DNA of 64,000 nucleotides. Source: Hygrocybe punicea (Eukaryota; Basidiomycota; Agaricomycetes; Agaricales; Hygrophoraceae). Position numbers and translations under genes: made by a program. Each line of letters begins with the position of its first letter. Positions within the stretch are counted from its first letter, which is position 1. A model generated the notes under the pieces. It saw nothing but the letters and a program-made list of their open reading frames with translations. It was not told where the DNA came from and made no database searches. Shown here piece by piece: positions 54,089 through 64,000 of the stretch. The DNA is taken from positions 1,922,001-1,986,000 of the forward strand of contig OY744469.1 of NCBI GenBank assembly GCA_963556145.1, read 5' to 3'.

Positions 54089-57060
54089 CTAGGTTGTTGC
54101 CTTTCTCCTCGACAGAGGCTTACTACGTTTGCGCTTTTTGCCCTTCACGAATGCATTCGCGCTTTTAAGATCCCGCCCGAGCAAGTCTTCCTTCCTGACT
54201 TGATAAATTCGAACCTGTCGTCAAGACCATCCTTGTGTCAGAAAGACACGTCGGTGAACTGAATGATCAGATACCCACAATCCAGTTTTCCGAAGTGAAT
54301 GCTTCCTCTATAAAAGATACGATGACATTTAGTTGGAGGACGGAGTGATCTGATGCATAAATACGTGCCAATGTAGTCCAAGGTGGGTCCGACAGTGGGC
54401 AATGGTTGATTCCGAACACGATCTATAGCCTGAGTGCCTCCAAAGAGCTCGGCAAAACTGACGAACGAGAGTTAGCACCTACAACCTCAACAAAGCATGG
54501 TCCATCAGGCACCGCACCGATAGTATGACATCTTGTACATCAAAGAGTTCCTCATGGCCGCCGATGCCTGGTCGTCAACCCTGTACTCGCCACGGGGAGT
54601 GAAATAATTCGGTTCTTGAATCTCATCAGGCCAAATTCCCTGTGCAATTCGAACCATCCAAAGGAACTTGTTGATGTCGTCTCCGGAATAACCAATAAGC
54701 CCGCCAAATATGATGAGCACATAATCTACGTCGTGCTTGCGCAGAATCGGATACGCGACCTCTTCAGAGCTTGACATGGCCTTGCCAACAGTCGCGATGT
54801 GCGCTTGAGAAGTACGCAAAAAACTCAACATCATCAATATAACGACAAAAATCCCCTCGCTTACTGTTGTTCCAAGTATTGTTATCTACCAAAGTTGGTC
54901 GATCAGCCATCCCAGCGATTTGATACCCATAATCCCACCAACTCATAACAACAGCCGTTTCTGGTGTGTTCTGACGCAGCCAATAGTACGCCTCGCGAAA
55001 GTCATCAATGATATGCTGGCTTCCGTCCTGATTCATCGATGCGAGCACCACGGACGGCGACGAGTAGGCGCTGGAAGTTACCCAAGTGCAATGGACAACG
55101 AAGAACGCAAGCATGCATATTGCATTGAAAACGACGATAAAACGAGTGTCGAGCCCAAAAATGCCTTTTCGTTTCACGTTACCCTTTTTAGTTGGAATAG
55201 CAGCAGAAAGAATGTTGCTGGGGGCATTTGCCGGCGTTTGAGCAGCGGCTCCTTTTTTGGGCTTTTTGGACTGAGTAGGTGTATTGGGGATGGCAGTGGT
55301 GGCCCCAGTCGGATTGACCTCACTCTCAACCTTGGAGTCATCCTCAGCCTCAGGTTCGACTGGGTCAATGTAGGTATCCAGTAGTGAAGAGAGGGCTATA
55401 GCGGCCGCCACACAAACCACAGGGGTGAGCGTTAGCATGAGGCGGACCATTACGCCTGCAAAGTAGCTCGCCATGACACCGTATATGATCACAAACACGT
55501 GTTCATCTTTGAGCTGACGGAAGCACAAGATGATACCGGCCGGAAAGAGGAAAATGAGAAATTGCAAGTCCATGAAGAAAGAGGGCCAGGCAGTCGGTTG
55601 ATGCTCGGACACAGATGCGATAATGGGAATATACCTGGAAGGAAGGACAGTATAGATTAGTTGGTTTGGTGGCAAGGGTTGCTTGAGAGCGATAAATTTA
55701 CTTCTTTGCGTATCCCGTGTCCCACAGCGAGTAGAAACGTCCAGTCCACGGAGCAATCCATCCCTTGTAGGTGAGACCAGCAAAAGCGAGAGCACCGAGC
55801 ACACCAGTAGACACAAGAGCGACGAATAGAAGGTCCTGGAATTGTTTGGACGAAAGATGGCCTCGAACCAACTGAGCAAAGGCAACGATCTGAAGCAGCC
55901 CGAACACGGCTGCAAAGGTCCAGGTCAGAATGAATAATATCAGGGGGCCGGATAAATTCTAACCAAGGGCAGCCATATGTTCGCTGGTGCTCACAGGCTG
56001 GAATCCGACGAAAGGGACTTGCATACTGGCAAGAGTGCCGATAGCATACCAAGATGAGTAGGCAACGTAAAGCCGGCTTGTGAAGCGTCCCATCAGAACC
56101 AGGACGAGAGCGTGGAGAGGAATCATATTAGTGATGAAGACGTAGCCACCTTCCAATTGTAGATGTAAATATACCATCAACCTGCTTCGTTAATCACTTA
56201 CCCCATGCAGCCACCATGTAGAAGTAGAAGATGGCGGCGATCGTACCAAAGAACGCGCTGCCTTGCTTCAGTGCTTTTATCCAACAGTAAAAGGTGAACA
56301 TGAGTAGGAAGATAGCAATCGCTTCGTTGTCGTAAGACCCTGCCACAGATCGCGAAATATATCCGGGGACGATGCCAATAAAGGCAGCTGCAAGAAGGCC
56401 CGCACTCTCATCCTTCATCTCCTTTGTGAATCTAGTGGTACCGTGTCAGCCTCAGGCAGATTATGGGACATAAGAGCTACACACATGTAAGTGGCCCAGG
56501 CCGTCAACGCACTGAAGCCCGGGGCAAGCAAAACACAAACATTGCGAATATCAACAGGTAAGTTGAGCGCATGAAGAATATTGTAAATAACACCGCTAGT
56601 AGCCATCAGGCCCGGGTAAATTGTGCCCCCAACGACACGACCGAGCGGATACCATGCGGTGGGATCAAACCAATTCCAGAATTCCTACAAGCAAAATTTA
56701 GTTGACTGGACTGATAAAGACATGTATAGGGATTCACATAGAAGCCTTTCGACGCAAGCAACTTGGTGACTCGACTTGGAACCATAAATCAGCTGAAAAG
56801 CGAAGGAGCACTGTTGTCGAACTCACTAGTTAAACCATGGATCACTGATCGGCAATGCAGTCAGACATCTAAAGCAGTATTTCACCTCAAAAAAAAACTC
56901 ACAACTCGTGAATAACACTCTCAAAATTGACGACTGCGAAAAGTCGGGAAGCGATTGCAGCTGCAGAGATAAGTGAAAGAGCGACGATTCGTAATAATGA
57001 AGCTGTATTTGCGACTGTCGCTGGTGAAATATCTGAAGGGAGTGGGTAGGCCACCTTCAT
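54089..57060 (-). CDS. STT3: Oligosaccharyltransferase catalytic subunit STT3
   Basis: The many-exon minus-strand gene starts at 57060 ([11 protein letters not shown]). Family landmarks in order: [11 protein letters not shown] then DPWFNYRVTK across two small exons, [16 protein letters not shown], the second DxD-type region [16 protein letters not shown], many hydrophobic segments, [14 protein letters not shown], and the catalytic [10 protein letters not shown]. The tail includes [33 protein letters not shown] and LLGRD. STT3 moves lipid-linked glycan to Asn in N-X-S/T in the ER lumen. Near the 3' end, introns at 54458-54517, 54308-54368 (GC-AG) and 54215-54278 must be spliced to reach the stop at 54089; reading through gives a false short C-terminus. 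The gene appears intact. Confidence 0.93.
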
Positions 57061-57451
57061 GGCCTTAGAACAGATTTTGGTGTGTCCCGTTGGAAATTAG
57101 AGCGTACACGTATTTCAGGTTTGGCAGATCGAAACCATGATTAGTCAGCAATGCCTATCTCGAGGGAGTCGCAGTACGAGCCATAGTAGCCCATCGCCGA
57201 CAGCGTGGCCAAGATAACACATACTGGTCCGAGTCATTCCATCTATCTCTGCCCTTTTTTGTAGGCTTCTTGGTCTCCAACTGGACAAGCCGCGAAGGTT
57301 AACGACAATTACTTTCATTCTCAGGCTGAGATCACCGCAGATAAGCAAGCCCCATGCGTCCCAACTGAATCTTCCCGGAGTTACTTATGTCTCTACATTG
57401 TTTATATTCGAATAACCAGCATTAAGTCTCCTTTCGATAACTTTAGGCGGT
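57061..57451. other. Intergenic, STT3 upstream and MATE 3' end
   Basis: No coding frame of note. A pyrimidine/GA-mixed stretch upstream of STT3 should hold its promoter. Confidence 0.5.
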
Positions 57452-59570
57452 TCACTCTTGCATATGAAACCTCGCTTGACGTATTGCTTCCATACGGTTA
57501 CGCTCTATGCCCTGCTCGACCTCTTCGTCCCAGTCTGTCCCTAACAACACAACACTATACTCTCCCAAACCCACTATAAACAAGGCGATTACTTGTCCTG
57601 TCCCGAAAAAATTTGATGAGAAATACACAAAGAGTTGTTGGCGGAGGTAGAACATGCCTATCCATAAGCCCTCTAATCCGAGATGGGTATACGAATGAAA
57701 CGCAAGAGTGATACCTATAGGAAGTGCAAGAACATAATATGCAACTAAGTTGAATAAGGCACCGAGGTGTTGACGACCTATTTAATTTGAGCTGACTGGC
57801 GTGCAAAGAACTTGCAATAGCTTACCTTGGCCACGAAGTACACCTCCGCATGATCCAGCAAGACCGTCTGCCACCTGGAATGAAGCTACCAACGGCATCA
57901 CTTTGCTGACGAGCTTAACCACGCTTTCTTCGTCTGTGAAGATGTACGCGAAAACCTGTGTACCCAAGTCAAGTAATGTCGTCAAGAACCACTACACATT
58001 CAGCATACATCTTTGGCGGCCATCATAAGAACCATTACAACAAGACCAACCATCACGCTCAGAAGGGCTGATGCGTGTGCTGCGTATTTGGCGCCCAAAG
58101 CTGACCGCGATCCAATAAGATTGCCAACGCGGGCGGAAGCAGCAACACCTATAAATATATTTGGTGAACCCTGCCGCAAATGAAGGAAGAAAATGACCGT
58201 CACCGATGCCGAAAGGAATTGTATTCAATACTGCATCCAGTTTATCACCTGAAGAATCGAATGGGAGACATACAGCTTATCTTACTTTGATCCAGGGTCA
58301 TGATGACAGACTGTGCTGCAAGCGGCAATGACCCAAGACGACCCGCCGCTAAAGCAACAATCTCAAACGCAGCCCTGTTATAATATTAATTACGTGGAAT
58401 TAGAAAGCAATCCCTGCTGAACAGATTTAACGTACTCACCACTCCGTACCGACCATGAGGATACCAGGGAGGGCAAGTTTGAGAAACAAGACACAGCTCT
58501 TCAGGTCAAAGACCGCCCTCAGTTGTATTCCTCCCCAAGTTGAGTTCCGCCTGTGCACGGGAGAACTATATGTGTAGATTCCAAGAAAAAGGAAAGATAT
58601 CCAGTATGTGATTGAGAGGGCTGCTGGAGAGCCAAGCAAACCGAGCGACGTATAATGGATTAGACCGATGTTCAAAGCGATGTTGATTGGGAACACGGCT
58701 ATAAGAACCACAGTAGAGGCCCCCATGATTCCTAAAGATATGACGGGAAAATTACATCCTCCAAGAGCTAGTAGTTTTGATGTGAAATTGCATACCTTGA
58801 CATTGCAGGTATTTTTTCAGACTCTCGAATCCAATGTATCCAGGGGCTCCGATGATCAAAACGCGCAAGAACCGCTCAACATCTTTGCTAAGGCTTTCGG
58901 CTTGGCCAAGGGCAAGTAAAATCGGGTTTATAAACGTCCAAAGAACACCAACGGGGATAAAGAGAATCCATAACAGGAAAATACACCTTTGTAAATGGAC
59001 CTGTCCAGGTTTTCAGCAAGGGTCCCTTACTGATGCATTCTCTATCTCACGGAGAGGTCGGTTGGTCGACTGCCCCCAGTATATGCTTGCGAGCCAAGTG
59101 TATCCAATGCCGTAGTACCTCCAAGCGCTACACACCAGCCTGCGGAATACAACGGACATGGTATTTTTGCACGAATGAGAAAAGCTAACATCGCTACGCG
59201 CCAGTTACGAAAGCCAACATGAGGCTGAAAGCTGCCACCGACAACTCTTGCGGGCCGATTCGTCCCGCGATCATTATTGAGACTGTCTGAACGGAATTCT
59301 GCAAAGTGTAGGACAGGATGACTACACTCAACTTGGTGAGTGCTTTGCCAGTGGGTTATAGTACAATCCAGTGCCAAAGTGCTGACCAGGAACAGAATCC
59401 GAAAGCAAAGAAAGGAAAAGTGTGGAATCCATACGATACATGTTAGCATCGTGTTGCTGAGGCTCTGTTTCTTGTAGGTCAAGTACTGGGGAGGATGGGG
59501 AGGAGTGGCGAACTCGGTGTCTGTCCTGCGCTGACCCATGTAACAAGAGAGGTTCCGTCTCGCTGAGCAT
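57452..59570 (-). CDS. MATE-family multidrug/toxin efflux transporter
   Basis: A minus-strand gene with about ten exons, start at 59570 ([12 protein letters not shown]). MATE landmarks: [20 protein letters not shown] and [14 protein letters not shown] in the first helices, [34 protein letters not shown] segment (58500-58440), and the second-half motif [19 protein letters not shown] (57890-57830). It ends in a charged tail ([18 protein letters not shown], stop 57452). MATE proteins are 12-helix exporters driven by H+ or Na+. The intron near 59205-59146 has a GC donor if the conserved GWCVALGG junction is right. Exon borders in the middle are approximate. Confidence 0.88.
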
Positions 59571-59939
59571 TGAATTGTGAGGTACGGACAAGCCTCTTGT
59601 TCCTGAAAGCAATCTTTTCAGGATCTACGTTATTTGGCTTTCTCCACCTCGCTCCCACCGATGTCACTCTGTGTAAATGGACGCCTGCAGATCAAATTTG
59701 GAACCTAGATCTTATCTACCTACAACGAGATAAGCCTCCGGGTGTGAAACGGTAAGTCCATCACCTCAAGGCAAAACACGACTCAATGCTTACCACCTCA
59801 GTCTCCTGAATCCAACCTAGTGCCCGCCACATCCAAGGATACCCTTATGGAACATTCTTTATTCTATTTCCCGCGACACATTGCCTTTAACTGATCAGGA
59901 TATCTTCCAGTATCCTCAACCCGTACTGTTCTACCCACC
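59571..59939. promoter_or_regulatory. Divergent promoter region, MATE and agmatinase-like genes
   Basis: The two genes start back to back here. A CT-rich run precedes the agmatinase-like ATG (TATCTTCCAGTATCCTCAACC near 59900-59925). No clear TATA box. Confidence 0.45.
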
Positions 59940-61461
59940 ATGAGATATTTTATCACTGCCGTACTACTGATTCTTTCCGTCGCTGCGCAAGAAGGCCAGA
60001 TTCCTTTGGGCTATGTGAAATTCCCATACCAAGCCAGTTATCCTGGCGATGGCGAAGGTAATTACGTGCGCACTTATACCCTTAAACCAACCTTCGATTT
60101 GTGTCTCTCGACAGTGACTGCCGATGCAATTTTCTCTGGCATTACTACATTTGCTAGACTTCCTTGGGTGCAATGTCTCACTAAAGAGAAAGACCAGTTG
60201 TTCGACATTGCATTCATAGGTGCCCCATTCGTGAGCCATAGATTTTGCTAAATATTGACATAGCACTCATAAGATTTCAGGATACTGCTACATCTTATCG
60301 CCCAGGAGCTCGATTTGGTCCTGCTGGGATTCGTGCGGGATCCCGTCGATTGACACTTTACGGCGGTTACAATGTTCCTCTTGATGTTAACCCCTTCCGC
60401 TGCGGCTTAAAGATTGTGGACTGCGGCGATATTCCTGTCACCCCATACGACAACAACTACGCTATTCAGCAGATCGAGGATGGGCACAAGGCCCTTCTTC
60501 AGAGAGAAACATTTTCACCATTGGGAAATGATTCCGTTACAGGTCGTGCGCTCACTCCCATATCCATTGACGGCAAGCACCATCCTCGGATTATTACCCT
60601 CGGCGGAGACCACACGATTGTGCTTCCTATCTTGCGTTCGATCCACTCCGCATATGGTCCCATATCCGTGATACATTTTGACTCTCATCTTGACACATGG
60701 AAGCCTTCGGTCTTCGGGGGTGCTCCATCTTCGCAAGCGGCTATTAATCATGGTACATACTTTTACTGGGCAAGTAAGGAGGGGTTGATCCAGAACGGAA
60801 GCTCAATTGCAAGTATTTAGATCCAATACCCACCCACCCCCTTTCTCTTGCACACTTTGATCCTAGTTTTCACTCTGAAATAGCACGGTGCCATAAGGAC
60901 GACGTTGTCAGGCCCTGTAGACTATGAAAACGACGATGATTCCGGTTTTCAGAGGATCGAGGCTCGTGAAATCGACACGATTGGTAAGACAAATTAGAAG
61001 TGCTTATTATTTTGCTCAACCTTTCTATCGATAGGTACGGTCGGTATCATCAAGAAAATTCGGGAAGTTGTTGGCGATTCTCCGGTCTATCTTTCTATCG
61101 ACGTAAGAGAATTTGATGTTTGACTCACGCCGCGAACTGACTCCTACGAACTCGAACAGATTGATTCAATCGATCCGGCGTTTGCTCCAGCAACAGGAAC
61201 GCCTGAGACTGGCGGATGGTCTACGCGTGAACTACGAACAATTTTGAGGGGTTTGGACGGTCTGCACATCGTATCGGCTGACATCGTTGAAGTTGCTCCG
61301 GCGTATGACACCAACGCTGAATTGACAACTATGGCGGCCGCGGATGTAAGTGGAACCAATATATCATTATGGCTAATCATTAATCATGGTTCAAGGTCCT
61401 CTTTGAGGTCATTAGTGTCATGGCCAAGACGCCACTAGGTAAAATTGTAGGAGAAAAATGA
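59940..61461 (+). CDS. Secreted agmatinase/arginase-family ureohydrolase
   Basis: Seven exons (59940-60057, 60115-60230, 60281-60808, 60884-60983, 61035-61102, 61160-61345, 61396-61461). A signal peptide ([17 protein letters not shown]) is followed by the ureohydrolase fold: [21 protein letters not shown], the metal ligands in [14 protein letters not shown] and [13 protein letters not shown], and [12 protein letters not shown]. These enzymes use two Mn ions to release urea from agmatine or a guanidino compound. The usual DAHLDT box is DSHLDT here (Ala to Ser). The intron at 60809 starts GCAAGT (GC-AG). The reading frame is intact and ends at TGA 61459-61461. Substrate cannot be told from the sequence. 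Confidence 0.9.
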
Positions 61462-62315
61462 ATCCGAAGGGCAAGTTATTGTAGTCTCTATTACAATCTT
61501 CCTTCGCCATCATGAATTGATATATCGGAATTCGTACCACCCATTTCCTGTTTCAGACACGGAACTGCTGCAACGATGTCTTCTATCGTCAAGTTTCTTC
61601 CACTACGGCCAAGCTGGAAGATGTTACTCCGATCGCACTATTTGTATTTGTGATAGGACCGCTCGAATTAAGCCCGAAATACAACCTGGGCCTCAAGGTG
61701 GCCATTCCCAACTGCCAATTTACGCACTTTCTTTTTTTCACCTTCATTCAACGACTGGATAATCAACCGTCAGGTCACGACCAACCCTGCACCCACCTGC
61801 CATCCCTCGGGACCTATAGCAATCTGATTATGATACGCCTATGGTTTCCTCCACCTGACACGTCCACTAGCGCTACTAGTAAGGCTTAAGGCCATCCATC
61901 CTTAGGCCCCCTTGTTGCTACAGGTGGCCTTATGGTCACATCAGGAGTTCCAACTTTTAGTTAGGATCTAAAGTGATTTCTAAAGTTAGCAGAAAAATAT
62001 AATCTTTAGATTTACATTTAGGCCTAGCCTAAATATTAAATTTAAGTCATGAATAAATATACATCTAAATCATTTATTTATTTACATCTTTAGGTTATTC
62101 TTGCAATCAAAATAATTATCAGATCTAAATTGTAAGGGGAAAGCATAATATAGTTTCAAGTTTACTCAAAATTTCTAGTCCCAATTTAGGCATCACTTAA
62201 AGGCAGACCAGAATTAAAACTTTTGGTAGGATTAAAATAATAAATTTAATAGTTGTCAAAATATAAGATTCCGGCAGCTATTTAAATTCAAGTTACCATC
62301 AGATCTAAAGCTATT
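61462..62315. other. AT-rich interval without genes
   Basis: From about 61900 the DNA is AT-rich with TTTAGATTTA/TAAATTTAA words and the palindrome GGCCTAGCC near 62022. Frames at 61517-61889 lack splice or domain support. Confidence 0.5.
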
Positions 62316-62400
62316 GCCTGCGCCATTGCCCGCCCGTCGCCCACTCGTCGCCCACCCGTCGCCCACTCGTCACCCACCCATTGCCCGCCTGCCACCCAGC
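62316..62400. repeat. 10-bp tandem repeat CGCCCACTCGT-type
   Basis: About eight imperfect units alternating GTCGCCCACTC, GTCGCCCACCC and TTGCCCGCC. Confidence 0.75.
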
Positions 62401-62499
62401 CATCACACTGCTGTGCAGCTGGTGCCATCGTCATTGTGCCATGGGCTTTGAGGGTGTCCCACTATTCACCGACATTAATTGGCAGCAGGGGGCAGAGGC

Positions 62500-63760
62500 G
62501 GGGAGGTGTAGGTGAGGGAGATGGCATAGGCAAGGAGATGGGTATGACGGCATGGGATGCAGCCCACCATTGTCCACCCATTGTCCATCCATTGTCTACC
62601 CATCTCCCAATGGACCCAATCATGACCTCACGAGCCCAGCTCCAATGTCAATTGACGTGGTGGTGGGGTTCGTGAGGTGATGACAGAGGTAGGGGGATGG
62701 TGGGCAATAGGGGTGGGTGAGGAAGATGGCGTGGGCAGGGGAGATGGTGGGGGCATGATGGGATGGGAGGTGGAGAGGTGTGGCGAGGGAGATGGTGGCA
62801 GGGGGAGATGGCAGGGGCACGATGGGATGGGAGTGCGGGGAGATGGCGTGGGTAGTGTATTGCACGGGTAACCCCCGGGTATTTTTGGCTGTACCCGTAC
62901 CCGCACCCGTTGTACCCGTGGGTACAATACCTGCGGGTTGTACCCGTCATTTTAAGCCCGGGATCGTCCAAAACGGTCAAGTATTGAGCTAGATATGCTC
63001 AAAATACTCCAATGAGGTATTTTGAGCATATCTAGCTCAATACTTGACCGTTTTGGACAATCCCGGGCTTAAAAAAAAGCTGGCGGGTCCAGGAATCCGT
63101 ACCCGTACCCTACCCGTACCCGTACCCGTGGCAAAACCCGCGGGTTTACCCGTACCCGTGCAATACACTAGGCGTGGGCGATGGCGTGGGCGACGAGGGT
63201 GAGGGAGATGGCGTGGGGTGTAGGCGAGGGAGACGGAGATGATGGCATGGGAGAGCGGGAAGGGAGATGGCATGGGCACGATGGGATGGGAGGCCGATGG
63301 CGTAAGCGATGAGGGTGAGGGAGGTGGCGTGGGCGACGAGGGTGAGGGAGATGGCGTGGGGTGTGGGCGAGGGAGATGGCATTGGGCAGGTGAGATGGCG
63401 TGGGCAGGCATCAGGTGATGTGGCGTGGACGAGGGAGATGGCGTGGGGTGTGGGCGAGGGAGATGACGGGATGGGAGAGTGGGGATGGGAGATGGCGTGG
63501 GCAGGGGGAGATGGAGTGGGCACGATGGGATGGGAGGCCGGGGAGATGGCGTAGGCGATGAGGGCGAGGGAGGTGGCATAGGCAATGAGGGTGGGGGAGA
63601 TGGGGGCGACGAGGGAAAGGGAGATGGCATTGGGCAGGTGAGATGGCGAGGGCAGGCGTAGGCAGGTGATGTGGCGTGGACGAGGGAGATGGCGTGGGTG
63701 GGGAGACAGGGTGGATGTGAGGGCGATGGGAGCGGGCGATGGGCGCAGGCGATGGGATGG
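62500..63760. repeat. G-rich minisatellite (GGAGATGGCGTGGGC family)
   Basis: Dozens of imperfect units such as GAGGGAGATGGCGTGGGCGA and GATGGGATGGGAGGC, with strong G over C skew on the plus strand. Long Pro/Ser/His-rich minus-strand frames and Gly/Met-rich plus-strand frames here are repeat artefacts. A hAT MITE interrupts it at 62853-63170. Confidence 0.85.
62853..63170. mobile_element. hAT-type fold-back MITE, 318 bp
   Basis: Ends TAGTGTATTGCACGGGTA and its inverse, with an exact 8-bp target duplication GGCGTGGG (62845-62852, 63171-63178). Two large inner arms (about 62954-63008 and 63017-63070, AAGCCCGGGAT...) pair almost perfectly around a loop of about 9 nt. It lies in the minisatellite, whose own GGCGTGGG words make the duplication less unique but still adjacent on both sides. 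Confidence 0.88.
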
Positions 63761-63824
63761 GCTGCAGAGATGGTGGTGGCGATCTTGTCACCATTCCGTG
63801 GGGCTGTTGCTGTCGTCGTCATCT

Positions 63825-64000
63825 TCATCGTTCGTGGTGGTGGTATTGGTGGTTGAGGAAGTCGTGAGGGTGGTGGGTGAATTCCCCTGCCGTCATCCCC
63901 ATATTGCTGCCATCATATTCGACGGCAGCGGTCGTGGTCGTGTTTGTAGTGGTCGTGGTCGTAGTCGTGGACCATTGGGCCTTCATTATCATTGCCACCG
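63825..64000 (-). CDS. Possible 3' end of a Thr-rich protein (runs out of the window)
   Basis: An open minus-strand frame enters from the right edge. It reads Thr-rich (KAQWSTTTTTTTNTTTT), then AVEYDGSNMGMTAGEF and a His-rich end (HHPHDFLNHQYHHH), and stops at 63825. The middle part is not low complexity, so it may be a real C-terminus. Without the rest it cannot be named. Confidence 0.3.
   Translation of the reverse strand, partial: VAMIMKAQWSTTTTTTTTNTTTTAAVEYDGSNMGMTAGEFTHHPHDFLNHQYHHHER

Noticed and set aside
54505..54837. STT3 ending at [11 protein letters not shown]
   Set aside because: This end is read-through into an intron. Three further exons restore the conserved C-terminus down to 54089.
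63037..63828. 263-residue Pro/Ser/His-rich minus-strand frame
   Set aside because: Lies wholly in the minisatellite and runs through a hAT MITE; compositional artefact.

Overview
The window reads as nuclear DNA of a mushroom-forming basidiomycete (Agaricomycetes). The signs are many short (about 45-70 nt) GT-AG introns, Plavaka, pogo and Ty3/gypsy transposons, DUF6532-type and F-box family genes, and a heavy load of nested repeats. No rRNA, tRNA, CRISPR or bacterial-type operon was seen.

Layout. (1) 1-12165: a three-gene cassette (ATP-grasp-like protein A, basic/acidic nuclear-type protein B, protein C with a nonsense codon) present twice. Positions 1-4920 recur at 6314-11233, apparently without a difference, on the two sides of a 100-N scaffold gap, so the duplication is probably an unmerged contig overlap. 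(2) 13762-20949: a pogo-type DNA transposon whose left end is split by a Plavaka/CACTA-like element. That element carries a decayed DUF6532 gene, which itself contains a solo LTR. (3) 21385-24520: two unrecognised minus-strand genes. One was opened in its first exon by a hAT MITE, the other was cut by an LTR retrotransposon. (4) 24525-36508: a 12-kb minus-strand Ty3/gypsy element with 4-bp target duplication, decayed gag-pol, an antisense zinc-cluster gene, an internal hAT insertion and an insertion in the integrase. (5) 37193-43011: gene-poor repeat territory with several MITEs, a second solo LTR and a larger inverted-repeat element. (6) 43260-45030: an intact protein disulfide isomerase gene. 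(7) 45238-48267: a complete Tc1/mariner element with 104-bp TIRs that carries a second gene besides its transposase. (8) 49511-61461: mostly host genes, namely an F-box gene (frameshifted) abutting or fused to a chromodomain gene, a small hypothetical gene, a decayed gene, STT3, a MATE transporter and a secreted agmatinase-like enzyme. (9) 61462-64000: AT-rich DNA, then G-rich minisatellite containing another hAT MITE.

The conserved host genes are two ER glycoprotein-folding factors (PDI-like protein, STT3), a MATE exporter, a ureohydrolase and a chromodomain protein. They sit together toward the right end. The left two thirds is a transposon graveyard whose insertion order can be read from target-site duplications. 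Premature stops in several decayed genes are TGA or TAG codons one C-to-T change from CGA or CAG, as expected from C-to-T decay of methylated repeats.
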